A DNA stretch of 64,000 bases from Macrosoma leucophasiata (GCA_036365455.1 JAWQUS010000027.1:15736501-15800500), one strand, 5' to 3'. Positions 23,240 through 34,253 are shown, counted from the first letter of the stretch. A program made the numbers and translations. The notes: a model not told the origin generated them from the letters alone.

Positions 23240-23728
23240 ATATCTAATATATAAAAATGAATCGCAAAATGTGTTGGTAACCGCATAACTCAACAACACC
23301 GGGACCAATTTGGCCAATTCTTTTTTTAATATGTTTGTTGAATTTCAAGGATGGTATGTACGGCGAGAAAAAGTCGAATAATTGCCGGAAAACCCCTAAA
23401 AACAGCCCTTTTCTTTTTCCCATACAAATGTTTTCTAACTAAAACGTAAAGTCAACTTGAGCTTTATTGCTGTTGCATAAAGTTCATATTAAATTACAAG
23501 CACTCACGGTTGTCTAGGCAATGTAGGTGTGTTCCTAACGTCAAAAAGCCAATTTGCACTTTATTACCGCTGAACAAAGTTCATACTAAAGAAAGGTTAA
23601 GGGCTCTTAAGATTTTTCTTTTTTTGGAAATGTGCGATCAACCTCCTAAGAGAGGAGGTGATAGTTTGTACGGGTATTTTGTCAGTTTTTAATGCCTCAA
23701 AATTGGTTTACAGACTCTTTTGTTGCAT
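23240..23728 (+). mobile_element. Helitron-like repeat, right flank of satellite
   Basis: Same sequence and orientation as 14735-15215, from 'tctaatatataaaaatgaatcgc' to 'cagactcttttgttgca'. It diverges from copy 1 right after that word. No coding function. Confidence 0.6.
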
Positions 23729-24164
23729 AAAGTACGGTAGGTGGTAGATCTTTGCTGATTTCGGTGTTTTTACCGTAATTACGGTGCAGTTGGCAACACT
23801 GCTGACGCGCCAAAGCTAAGCTTGCGGCGTCCGGATATTCATCTGTCACTTATTTCTCTGATATTGTGACGCTACACAGTCCTACTTTTTCACTTCCATT
23901 TTGATGACCCATCGGTCAATGACGCGTCAGATATTCCGAGAATCTCAATGAATGTTGATACTCCCAGTCATAGAATTATAATATAACGCTACCTTTATGG
24001 TCCCAATGAATGCGATCAAAGCTCCCATCTAATCTGTCAGGCAGTCGTGGCCAGTTTGTTCCAAAATTAGAGCCGAGCTGACTTGAACATTATTCATATT
24101 ATTAGATAAATTAGTGACCTAAAGATGGAGGTGTAACGTCATCTTCCTATTAAAAAAAACGATC
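23729..24164. other. Intergenic, nothing recognised
   Basis: Unique-looking sequence without coding signal. Confidence 0.4.
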
Positions 24165-24227
24165 GCTGTTCGTTAGTCTCGCTAAAACTCGAGAGCGGCT
24201 GGAGTTTTAGCGAGACTAACGAACAGC
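24165..24227. repeat. Fold-back of a Helitron-like 5' end
   Basis: Perfect 26 bp arms (CGCTGTTCGTTAGTCTCGCT... and its complement) flank an 11 bp loop (gagagcggctg). The arm is the 5' end word of the Helitron-like family at 35795-36055. Confidence 0.7.
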
Positions 24228-25060
24228 AATTGCTTTGATATATTATTATCTATATGTATTACACTTGTGTCCTCAAATAAATTAGTTTTCACAGATGTTG
24301 CTCAGGTTATTTATGTTGCGTGCAAAGTGGACTGGGTAAGGGACTATTGTAATTTGGTTGCTGATATTAAAACATTTAAAACTTTTTGCACGTAACAAAT
24401 TATACCATCCTGATTTATAGCTAGATTATTTAAATTCTTGAGATATTTTGCAATTAAATTAAATGTTAAAATCTTCCTCATTTCTAAACATTTATTGCGT
24501 TGCTTATTATGGTCAATTTTACACCTAATCGAAAACAGGTACACTTCGCAATGGACTCCTTAGGGGTGCGCCAAAGTTCACCTAAAGGAGATGTTGGGGC
24601 TCTGGTTCGTACACGTCCTCAAAAAATGGGTAAATTAAAGAAGAATCCGAAAAAAATACAATTAATTTATTCAAGAATATATTTTAGAGTTACAACCACA
24701 TTTAATTCAAACGATTGTATCATTTTCAACTAGGTTAAACATGGCGGCGATACAGCCGACACTTGGGATCAATCGATTTTGATAGTATTTAGAAAATATT
24801 ACTTTTTTCTCCAAGTACTATATAATCAAAATACAATTAAAAAAATGAAAATGTCAAAATGACATCGCCCGCCATATTCGCCATGTTGGTTTTGAGTTGC
24901 AATTCTATCTGCAAATAATGTTTTGTAACTGCAAACAAAGCTAAATAAGTGAAAATATGCAGTAAAAAACGTTTTTATATTGATTTTGCCTGTTTAATGA
25001 TATTGTGTACAATACATGGCCGGAAGTCCATACATTTTTGCAACATTTCCTTTATAATAT
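24228..25060. other. Intergenic, no credible gene
   Basis: A 77-codon frame at 24500-24733 (KRPQKMGKLKKNPKK-type basic text) has no recognisable relative. Otherwise AT-rich spacer. Confidence 0.4.
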
Positions 25061-25061
25061 A

Positions 25062-25371
25062 ACCAGCTGTGCCCGCGACTTCGCCCGCGTGAGAATTTAT
25101 GATTGTTCAGTATCTACCCGGACGAAGTCGTGGGCGCAGGTAGTAAAAAAGTAGCCAAAGTTACTTCTCATTACATCAGCTTTATGCCGTCAAAATCGGT
25201 CCAGCCGTTCCCAAGATAAGCCCCGCCAAACAGACAGACAGACAAAAATTGTAAAAAATGTTGTTTTGGTATATGTACCGTGTATACAAGTATACATACA
25301 TACACATTTAGTAAAAAGCGGTTATTTTTATATTACAAACAGACACTCCAATTTTATTTATTTGTATAGAT
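25062..25371 (+). repeat. Dispersed repeat S (CCCGCGACTTCG family)
   Basis: The head is a small inverted repeat (AGCTGTGCCCGCGACTTCG ... CGAAGTCGTGGGCGCAG). The body then has 'cagccgttcccaagat', a CAGA microsatellite and an end near 'acagacactccaattt'. Other copies are at 43125-43471, 46177-46491 and, rearranged, 37740-38290. Confidence 0.65.
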
Positions 25372-25498
25372 TGTACCTCCGAAATAAGAGTTAAGTACTT
25401 TTCTATAGGTACATTATTATTCGTGGCACCAGGAGGTAAAGTATCTATCTAGTCACCGTAATATTACCGTGACGTACCTAGTTAGTTTATGGCAGTTA

Positions 25499-25600
25499 AT
25501 TTATTTATTAAGTCTTTATTGTCACAATACACATACAATATTGTTACAAATGGCGAACTTAACGCTAAGAGCGTTCTCTACCAGTTAAACCATTTCTAGT
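25499..25600 (-). repeat. LINE 3' tail fragment
   Basis: On the minus strand it reads 'gagaacgctcttagcgttaag' to an AATAAAGACTTAATAAATAAATT end. This resembles the 3' UTR of the LINE at 58332-61405 ('gctttcagcaataagaccgcc'). Confidence 0.45.
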
Positions 25601-25786
25601 ATAGAAAGTTATATGGCGGTTTAAGGACACACGACGACGACGACAGTTTATGTAGAGCATACTCTAGGCCAAAGGTCGACGACCGTACCTACATTGAAAA
25701 AAAAAAATTCTTACTTTCCATGTTAGCATCGAAAACAAAGAAAAATAAATTCGTTAGTCTCGTAGGCTTCGTTTTAAAATGAGAGT

Positions 25787-26440
25787 ATAGGTGTAAAAAT
25801 GAAAAAAGGAATGCTCCGATGGATCGGGCATATAGAAAGAATGTCGAATGAGCGAATGACTAAACAGATATACCTACAATGCGAATATGGAATTGAGCAG
25901 AGGCCCAGGAAGACCACACCAAACATTGTGAAAATAGTTGTATAGTTGTAAGTGAAAATATTTGGAAAGACCCTACTGAGTTTTGTTTTGGCAGGTTTTT
26001 TCTCAGTAATGTGGGCTTTGGAACTGCCAGTGAATAACAAAGAATGTCCCATATTCTCTTATTTAGCTTTAATCTTTCAAATCTTTTATTTTATTTATGT
26101 TAACTTTGAAATATTAATCAACGTATCAGTCGTTATTGCCTTTAATTTTATATTTTGAAATTTGACCTATCACAAGCAAATTCTATTATTTCGGATTAAA
26201 TAAGTTTTTGAGTTTGAGTTTGACCAAGACTGACCTACCGTCAGAGAATATGTAATAATCAACCGTGCCCAAATAAGTCGAGTACTGTCTGAGGGTGGGG
26301 TGAAAAGTCTTAGGAATAGACGTGCATGTATGAAGAGAAATTAATGTTGAAGAAGCACGGGGGTGTGTCAGGACCGGGATATCCAGCGCTCCACATTCTC
26401 TGCCTACCCCGTAAGGAACATGGCGTGAAGATACAAACAT
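25787..26440 (+). pseudogene. LINE reverse transcriptase C-terminal relic, interrupted
   Basis: 25795-25914 encodes MKKGMLRWIGHIERMSNERM, with a frame break and then a GRPRK-like end. The reading resumes at 26231 and 26290-26440 with KSLRNRRACMKR and FSAYPVRNMA. Both parts match consecutive parts of the relic at 41445-42119. The gap is an insertion at 25915-26225. Confidence 0.65.
25915..26225 (+). mobile_element. 5'-truncated LINE insertion inside a LINE relic
   Basis: 311 bp ending in a (TTGAGT)n-like tail. It is flanked by AAGAC at 25910-25914 and 26226-26230, a 5 bp duplication, and the flanks join correctly when it is removed. Interior words (ctgagttttgttttggcagg, ttctcagtaatgtggg) are like other LINE 3' UTRs here. 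Confidence 0.6.
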
Positions 26441-27135
26441 ACTTAATACGAAAGTAGTCTTCTGACTGTTATTTTGATCTGTTATTATTTTACAGTAAGA
26501 CGTACGATAACAGAGCAATGTAAGTATAGCTTTAATCGCGAAACTATTTTCCTAATGTTAAATGTAAATTAGGCTTAAGATATTATTTATGTAAGTTTTT
26601 AATAACATAAAGTTAACCATCGATACTAAGTATCAATAATATTTTTAGCTTTACCTGGAACCAGAATTTATTTAAGATTATTCATTATATTATAACATCT
26701 TCGGTCGGTCATCGACTCGACCGATTTTAAATGTTGTTTTGGTTCAACGACTTTGCTGTATTCTACACTACTCTTTGTTTGCAACATCGCCATACCTATA
26801 TAGGTATTTTGCAAGACAAGTGTTTAAAGAAAAGTGTTAAATTAATTGAAAATTACAACAACTATCTTCTTATTGTAACTACTTATTGTGGAGTAGGTAC
26901 TAAGTTACAATAAGTAAGTAACTACCTAAGTACATACCTATTGTTATAATCCGAAAAATTTTCAGTTTAGATTTTTTAACACATATGTAAGTACGTAACG
27001 TAGGTAAGTACATCCCGCCGGCCGCCGGCTGTGCCATATCTGCTAAAATTGAACATTTTGGGGTAATCACGGTATAAGTAGTTACTTATTGTAACAAAGT
27101 ACCTACTCCAAAATAAGTAGTTACAATAAGAAATT
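26441..27135. other. Intergenic with small inverted repeats
   Basis: The words 'cttattgtaact' and 'agttacaataag' recur as inverted pairs at 26868-26912 and 27076-27132. Nothing coding. Confidence 0.4.
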
Positions 27136-27138
27136 GAA

Positions 27139-27385
27139 ACCCGGAACTATAAGCAGAGAATATGTTATAATAAGTACTACGTATAGAATGGACACTTCGA
27201 CGTCCCGCTCGATTTTCCCGCATCACCCAACATCCTCCCCTCTTATGGGCGACGGTTGGTATTTTCTACGTGCTACGCACACAGGTGCACGTGTAAATAA
27301 TACACGTCACCGATTGACGTGTGTGTAATAGAGACCAAATTAAGCGTTTGTATGGAATTTTGGCGGAGTGTCCGCGGTGAGTCCC
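27139..27385 (+). repeat. Direct repeat E, copy 1
   Basis: From 'gcagagaatatg' through 'gaatggacacttcgacgt', 'cttatgggcgacggttgg' and 'gtccgcggtg'. It matches 27565-27782. Shorter relics occur at 48655-48730 and 54985-55022. Confidence 0.7.
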
Positions 27386-27564
27386 GGGTTTTAGTAACCC
27401 GTGTTTACGACAAATATTAGACATTTAAAACTTTACAGTGATCAGTATGTTTTTGATGCATACATCGAAAGTAATATTATTTTTCTGAATGTACGGTCGT
27501 CAACCTCTGGCCTGAAGTATGCTCTACATAGTCTGGTGTTTGTCTGTCTAGTTGTTTCTAAGCA

Positions 27565-27782
27565 GAGAATATGTAATAATACTACGTATAGAATGGACAC
27601 TTCGACGTTGCGTCCGATTTCCCCGCCTCACCCAACCTCCTCCCCTCTTATGGGCGACGGTTGGTATTTTCTACGTGCTACGCACAGAAATGCACGTGTA
27701 AATACACGTCACTGATTGATGTCGGTGTAATAGAGACCAAATAAGCATTTGTATGGAATATTGGCGGAGTGTCCGCGGTGTG
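27565..27782 (+). repeat. Direct repeat E, copy 2
   Basis: Second copy of the unit at 27139, about 425 bases downstream. The intervening DNA (27480-27545) matches the complement of 25640-25700. Confidence 0.7.
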
Positions 27783-27907
27783 TTCTAAGTAAGGTCCAAT
27801 TGCCTTGAAACCCTGATGTAGATATACAATAAATTGTCATAAAATATTTTATGATATGTATGTAATGAATCATGAGAGTGAGTCTTATAAAATTTAGCTT
27901 TCTACTG

Positions 27908-28263
27908 CAGTGATTCCCAAAGTGGTCTATATCGACCCCTGGGGGTCTATGACAACATAAAAGGGGTCTGCGTCAGCGAAAAAAAAATTTGGGGGTCCAT
28001 GAAATGAAAATGGGGGTCCACGATAATGGATCTCAACCCATACACTGATAGTACCAATTTACTAACATCATACCAGTGATTCCCAAAGTGGTCCATGGGA
28101 GACTCGATGGGGGTCTACGTAGGCGTGAATAAATAATGGAAATATGGGAATGTGATATATTTATATCACATTCCCATATTTCCATTAGTAGCAAGGACGG
28201 GGGTCCACAGAAACCAGAAAAAATTGTAAAGGGTCTACAAGAAAAATAGTTTGGGTACCTCTG
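27908..28263. mobile_element. Composite hAT-type MITE
   Basis: Outer ends are CAGTGATTCCCAAA and TTTGGGTACCTCTG, flanked by TTCTACTG (27900-27907) and ATCTACTG (28264-28271), 7 of 8 matching. A second left end (CAGTGATTCCCAAAGTGG) lies inside at 28074, so this is a tandem or nested double element. A 25 bp perfect hairpin sits at 28135-28186. Confidence 0.7.
28135..28186. repeat. Perfect 25 bp hairpin
   Basis: Arms AATGGAAATATGGGAATGTG... at 28135-28159 and 28162-28186 with a 2-base loop. The arms are an inverted duplicate of the MITE's own sequence. Confidence 0.85.
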
Positions 28264-28433
28264 ATCTACTGCATCACAAATAAACGTCAAGTAAACCTAG
28301 GACTTTGCTCGTTGGAGACGTTGGAGTCAACCCTTCTTGTTGACCCTTAACCTGTTAACTTGTCACAAGTAAAGGTGTATCATTGCTTAGTTGATTCTGA
28401 GAAAAAATAAGGAAATACACGTTATTTATTGCC

Positions 28434-28487
28434 AATCCAAACAAACAACCGGAAAGGTAAATACCTTTCCGGTTGTTTGTTTGGATT
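28434..28487. repeat. Perfect 26 bp hairpin
   Basis: Arms at 28434-28459 and 28462-28487 (AATCCAAACAAACAACCGGA and complement) with a 2-base loop. Confidence 0.85.
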
Positions 28488-28714
28488 TGTATGAATTATA
28501 ATGTGTATGAAAGGTAAAACAATTTATTGTAAATAAATTAATTGAGAAGTTAATAAATATTAAAATCAGGAGGAGTAGGTACCTATACCTAGGTATAACG
28601 TTTGTTTAAATGTCTTAAAATTAAATATTAGTTATAATTTCCTAGATGAGTTCCAATAAAATGCCTCACTGTAGGTGTTTTCCCTGCAACTCTAGGACTC
28701 TATTAGTTAACGTT
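28488..28714. other. Spacer, nothing recognised
   Basis: AT-rich, no signal. Confidence 0.4.
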
Positions 28715-28843
28715 TTCGTAGGTTTTCGCGAGCTTCATACATTGTAGAAATTAAACTTGCGGATTTTCTCGCGTATACAACACTCCCAAACTTCTTCTTA
28801 CACCCGACGTTTCGGTCGCTTTCCAGCTACCGTGGTAAGCTCC
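28715..28843 (-). repeat. Penelope-like terminal fragment
   Basis: 'aggttttcgcgagct', 'ggattttctcgcgtata' and 'cgacgtttcggtcgctttcc' match the terminal region of the element at 10865-12051. Confidence 0.6.
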
Positions 28844-28844
28844 A

Positions 28845-28922
28845 GGCCTCCCTTCAAGAAGGGGAGAGACTCGTGCCCAGCAGTGGGACGTGTCAAGGGT
28901 TGCCATTATTATTATTATTATT
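28845..28922 (+). repeat. LINE 3' end with ATT tail
   Basis: 'gtgcccagcagtgggacg' followed by 'gggttgcc' and (ATT)n. This is the recurrent 3' end of a lepidopteran LINE family; another copy is at 56605-56670. Confidence 0.5.
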
Positions 28923-30088
28923 TATGGTACTACCGTCCCCACCGAACGCATCATGAACGCACACCATACACTGAGCTTAGAGCTCGCGCGCTTTACCACC
29001 ACCGCATGGTTTAGCCCCGAGATATGCTCGGCCGAGGCACCGTGCGCCCGCACAACCCTGATGCATGTCCACACTGACTGTCACTGACCAAGTATTTCGC
29101 TCATGAGGCTGCCTCGCCCGAGCATACGTCCGGTTCAGACGCGGCTATTTAGCAAGCAGCGACGTGTTAGAACCGCGTTTACGCTGTAATACAATGAAAT
29201 GGTAAACCGAATAATATTCGGTATTCGGTTATACGGTGAAACCACTATTCGGCGCATCACTAATCATGAGATATCCAGATACGGGTCATCCGATTTACAA
29301 TGGTAACTGTCTGCATAAAAACCGGTTTTTGCAATAACTAATTTGCACAATTTTGATCTTATTTATGTTTGCGAGCTACATTAACCCTAAAAGGATTGAC
29401 ACAAGTTGTGAACTAACTTTATTTTTATTATTTTCAAGTCAATAGACTTTTCTAAATTGGTAATCAACAGTGAGGTCATTGACAGTCAACAACACGACTA
29501 CTATTTATTAAATAAGTTGTATACTATCTAATCTGTATTTCAAATTGAATACCTATTAGATCAAAGTTCTTAGTGTTCTGCGCCACATGATTCTAGAATA
29601 ATACCTACGTAATCTAACGCCTTATTCCGATTTAGTATTAATTACTTCTAGTAACTTCTTTCCAGTTAAAACGGTGAAAAATAGTGTAAGTATCTTTTCT
29701 TATCTATTTAACCTTCGAGGTTATTAAATATATAGGACATATTTGTGGAAATAAATCAAGTGAATGGTTAAGTAGGTTAAGTACAAAAATTAAGTGTTTG
29801 CAGTTATGAATTAAATTTGTGCAAAATGTACTTAATTTGCTAATTGTACCTTGTTATGTTAATATTTATATTCTGGTCGAGGTTTGTACTTTGTACACTT
29901 GTCAAGATAATAAGCAATCAACATCGCGATTATCGCCGACAATTATTTAAAAAGAAAACGTTAAAAAATCAGCATATACACGTGACGTGATTGGGGATTG
30001 CAATCCCGCGGCTCCTTCAATCCCGCGGGATTGATATGCGAGATTGCGGATTGAGAAATGTTGTTATAAAATCAATTGAAACTGCAGG
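28923..30088. other. Intergenic, mostly unrecognised
   Basis: 29190-29275 ('gtaaaccgaataatattcgg...ggcgcatcactaat') looks like one end of another DNA element. At 29995-30055 there is a piece of the ATCCCGC-rich repeat of 33654-34125. No gene seen. Confidence 0.4.
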
Positions 30089-30467
30089 TTTTTTAGGGTT
30101 CCGTAGTAAACAAGGAAACCTTTTAGTTTCGCCATGTCCGTCTGTCTGTCTGTCTGTCTGTCCGTCCGTCCGCGATTTAGCGTAAATACTATTGGTAACA
30201 GAGACTTTAAATTTGGCCTAAGTATACCTTGATCACGCCGAAAAAAGGTGGAATAAAAGCATGAGAAAAAAAAAGAAAGATTTCGGGGACCTCCCCTACA
30301 TGTAACACGGGGATAATTGTTTTATTTTCCTTTTTCTGTATAGTGGTTTCAAAAATGTTAGGGATATGGTAATATCATTTGTCGATCATGTTAACAGTTC
30401 GTGACTTAATAAGCTTAAAAGTGCCAATTTTCGTTTGAGTCAAGTGTCCCCCTACTCTACCAACAAC
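30089..30467 (-). repeat. Dispersed repeat F (GGTTCCGTAGT family), partial
   Basis: 'tagggttccgtagtaaacaa', a (CTGT)n run at 30138-30170, then 'cttgatcacgccg' and 'caagtgtccccctac'. Reverse orientation relative to 42147-42757. The far end is lost. Confidence 0.6.
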
Positions 30468-31419
30468 AACCGTTTGTTGTTGTTAAGATTCAAAGGTTTA
30501 TTTGCCAAAAATATGGTAAAACATGTCAGGTCTTAGGAACTAAGCAATGGTTTCACATACTTTGCCAGTAAAAATTGTCATGCAAATTCAGACTGACTGA
30601 CAGACAGACACAAATAATTAAAAAAAATCGATATTAATAATTCATATTATGCATTCTAAATATCATTAAGTGCTTATGTATTAAATAAAAATTCCACTAA
30701 CAATTACTTGATATCATAATAATAATAATTCATTACCATCATTAACAAAAAAAAAATTAAAACGAATTAAGCTACAACTATTTAATCTTGTTACACCATA
30801 TTCCCTTTTTAATCATCCGTTCTCAATACGCAGTCGCTGACAAAAACAATAATGAAGTATAGACTTAGAAAAAGCTATTATCATAGTACCAAAAAGTATG
30901 TATATCAAATATTCTACCAAAATGAAATAATATATAATATAATATGTAAAAAAGAAATAAAATGTGTTATTAAATGTCGCATTAAATAAATTAATTTATA
31001 GTCAAAAAATTCTTGTACCGAGTAAAAACAGATTCAGACAGATTGAGAAATTCAAATGTACAATAGTAGCTACATATAATGAAATTAAAAGAAAAACTAT
31101 CACACTTAAGTTACTCCATAGAAAATATTTATTTAATTTTTCATTACATTATTCAACCCTAAAAACAACGGAACCTTAACCTGCGGCGTGACTTGACACG
31201 CACTTAACAGGTTTTATAAAAATCAAGTTTTAATTTAGTACATTATTTTAGCATTAAACAGAAGGAATTTCGGTGTTTTTATTTTAGGTGAGTTTTAAGT
31301 AAAAAATTCAAAAATGTCGATCTACATTCCGAAAACGAATGATACCTATACAATACTAGGTTGTCTACTGAGTCAGCGATATTGTGCCTTAAGCAAACAG
31401 ACGTTATTATTCCAATAGA
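30468..31419. other. Intergenic, AT-rich, nothing recognised
   Basis: No coding similarity on either strand. Confidence 0.4.
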
Positions 31420-32668
31420 CGCACTCCTGTATATGCCTGCTTCCTCGACCTCTCGAGGGCGTTTGATTCTTATGATATCTTATGGCAAAAGCTACACAGC
31501 ACATCGATGCCCACTGAACTAGTACACATTCTTAAGTACTGGTATCTAAATCAAGTTAACGCTGTCCGGTGGTCGAGTGAGGCATCAGAGCCATACAGGT
31601 TGGAGTGTGGCGTGAGGCAAGGGGGGTTGACTTCGCCTACTCTATTTAACCTGTACGTAAATGGCCTAATTGAGGAGCTCAGCAGCACCTATGTTGGCTG
31701 CCATATAGATAGCATCAATGTCAACAACATAAGTTATGCCGATGATATGGTGCTTCTGAGTGCCTCAGTTTGTGGCTTGACTTACTTATTTCTATCTGCG
31801 AGCGATACGCCCGCACCCATGGTTTGCTATACAACGCAAAAAAGAGCGAATGCATGGTCTTTCGGGCCAGGGGTCGTAAATGTCCAGATGATGTTCCAAC
31901 AATCAAACTTAATGGAACCGTATTAACTAGAGTTCAGCAGTTTAAATATCTTGGACATCTAGTGACCTCTGAACTGACAGACGATGCTGATATAGAAAGT
32001 CTGTAAGAGCCAATATGATAGTTAGGCGGTTTGCGAAATGCTCGAGGGACGTCAAAATCACTCTTTTCAGGGCATTTTGTACGACTTTTTACACTTGTAG
32101 TCTGTGGGTAGCGTATCGACAAAGATAATACAACGCCCTTCGGGTCCAGTATAACAATGCCTTTAGGAGGCTGTTGGGATTGCCCCGTGACTGCAGCGCG
32201 TCGGGGATGTTCGCGGCGACACGCGTTGATTGTTTTTACACAACCATGCGTAAGCGGTGCACATTCCTGGGGCGCAGGATCAGGACCAGCCCCAATAGCA
32301 TTCTGAAGGTATTGTCTGAACGTTTTGATTGTCAATATATCAATCATTGCTCGATGATACATCAATTGACAAATAGGCAATTGGCAATGACTCACAAATT
32401 TTAATTTTTAAGTGTAGTCATTTATAATGTGAAAAAGTGTTGTTAGTGATGTTTCTGTGTTGTTTAGAGATTTAATTAATAAGGAATTCTTTAGTTTGTT
32501 AAAATCATTAATAATGTAAAATATGAAATGTAAAATTAGTAATTTGATTGATGAATATTGATTTTGTTTTGATTTGTAATATTTAATTTATTTGACTTTT
32601 AATTCTATTATCTATTTTTGTACCTACTATGGATCTGTGATCTGAAATAAATGATTAATAATAATAAT
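31420..32668 (+). mobile_element. Non-LTR retrotransposon, 5'-truncated
   Basis: Starts inside the RT domain and continues through a decayed C-terminus and a 3' UTR to AATAAATGATT and an (ATA)n tail at 32650-32668. The 5' truncation and A-rich microsatellite tail are typical of a non-LTR insertion. Clade not assigned. Confidence 0.75.
31427..32010 (+). pseudogene. Reverse transcriptase fragment
   Basis: RT block A reads ACFLDLSRAFDSYDILW. Block B reads CGVRQGGLTSPTLFNLYVNG. Block C is SYADDMVLLS, with both catalytic aspartates at about 31737-31748. After a frame shift near 31790 the thumb side follows (GLLYNAKKSECMVF, QQFKYLGHLVTS). Further stops downstream make it inactive. Confidence 0.8.
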
Positions 32669-33091
32669 AATACTGTACTATTTTTAAATATTAGGTTTTA
32701 AACAATCTTTTTTTCAAATCCATAACAGTAATTGGCAACATGTTTATTTTATAAATAATTAAACTTATGCGTTTTCTAAAACGTCTCCTATAAAAGACCT
32801 AAAGATGTAGTGGTAAAGAACACAAAACGAATGGAATACGCTTTTATAATGACAACAAATTAAAAATAATAGTTTTATCACGCACGCACGACACCCATCA
32901 TGGTATTTTAATAAAGTGGGATTATACACAATGACAATTTTGCTGTCATAAATAAATATCTTAAACAAAAAGTTTTGTGATACCTGCTTCTGGGTTTTCC
33001 GTCTGTCTAATTCTAAAAAAATGTACCATAGTAAAATATGTCTCACATATAATTGCAACAAAAGTATTTGTTTTCTGACAAAATATTAATT
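32669..33091. other. Intergenic, nothing recognised
   Basis: AT-rich. A 98-codon minus-strand frame here has no recognisable product. Confidence 0.4.
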
Positions 33092-33827
33092 AAGTAAGTA
33101 AGAAATATTTAATAATGAAATCAGTTGCATAAGACCATAATTCTTAAAATGTTTGGCATCGAGTTTTATTTAATTTTAACCTTACATCTAAAAACAGGTA
33201 AGGTAATCAATCTTATTAATGAGATTTAGAATGAATAAGAGCTTTCTCGCGAAACTTCATGAACGTTTCAGCAGCTAAGGGGCCGTTCAAGTATTACGTA
33301 AGCAGATTTATTACAATTCTTTACCCCCCCATCCCCCTTGTCAGCAAAAGTAAGCAAAGCTCTTACCCCATGCTCTCTCTTAGCTCATGCTTACGTAAAC
33401 ATTTTTCAATTAATATTTTGCTTATATTAATATCATAATTATAATGTTATAATTCGTATGCATTATTTACGGGAATCCCCGAAAAAGCGTTTCGTTTTCA
33501 AGCAAAGACAAATGTGAGGGTTGCCATTCGTGTAAAAAACCGATGACGTAATCATCATCTAGACTCCCCTACCCCCCATGTCATCCAAAATAAGCAGAGC
33601 AAAGACCCCCCCGCCCCCCCATAGTGCTCACGTAATACTTGAACGGCCCCTAATTTAAATTTGCGGGATCCGCGGATCCGCGTTTTAAGGCGCGGGATCC
33701 ACCAGATTGAAAAGAGGTGCGGGCTCACGCGTGACTGCGGGATCCTACTTTGCGGGATTACAATCCCGCCGGATTGATATGCGGGATTGACCAATCCTGC
33801 GCGGATCCCGCGGGATCCCGCATATTA
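33092..33827 (+). repeat. Tandem repeat G, copy 1 (interrupted)
   Basis: 'gtaagtaagaaatattt' through 'tttcagcagctaa', then, after a MITE insertion, 'tttaaatttgcgggatccgc' and an ATCCCGC-rich palindromic end. Copy 2 follows directly at 33840-34125. Confidence 0.7.
33279..33650. mobile_element. MITE with GGGGCCGTTCAAG ends, TAA duplication
   Basis: Inverted ends GGGGCCGTTCAAGTATTACG and CGTAATACTTGAACGGCCCC bound 372 bp. TAA at 33276-33278 and 33651-33653 is the duplication. The adjacent duplicate unit (34026-34040) reads 'cagcagctaatttaaat' without the insert, giving the empty site. PIF/Harbinger-like by its TAA; no coding capacity. Confidence 0.85.
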
Positions 33828-33839
33828 GACGAAATATAA

Positions 33840-34125
33840 TAATATAAGTAAGAAATATTTTGTAATCAAATCAGTTTTATAAGACCTTAATTTTTAAAAA
33901 GCTTGGAATCAAGTTTTATTTAATTTTAACCTTACATATAAAAGCAGGTAAGGTAATCAATCTCATTAATAATGAGATTTAGAATGAATTTGTGCTTTCT
34001 CGCAAAACTTCACAAACGTTTCAGCAGCTAATTTAAATTTGCGGGATCCGCGGATCCGCGTTTTGAAGGTGCGGGATCCCGCGGGATTGCGGGATCCCAC
34101 TTTGCGGGATTGCAATCCCTAGACG
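33840..34125 (+). repeat. Tandem repeat G, copy 2 (empty site)
   Basis: Same unit as 33092-33827 lacking the MITE. The end is rich in GCGGGATCC and its complement, forming nested palindromes. Confidence 0.7.
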
Positions 34126-34253
34126 TGATGTTTCGTAAATTAAAAAGCACTAAAGAGTACATACCTATGACCCCTGATAAGAAGACATAATAATATCTAT
34201 GTACCAACTACCTACTTGTCAGGGAGTATACAAATACATTATTACTTATAAAA

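Noticed and set aside
27139..27782. LTRs of a very small retrotransposon (two 220 bp direct repeats)
   Set aside because: Only about 180 bp lies between them, there is no target duplication, and that interior matches another repeat at 25640-25700 in reverse.
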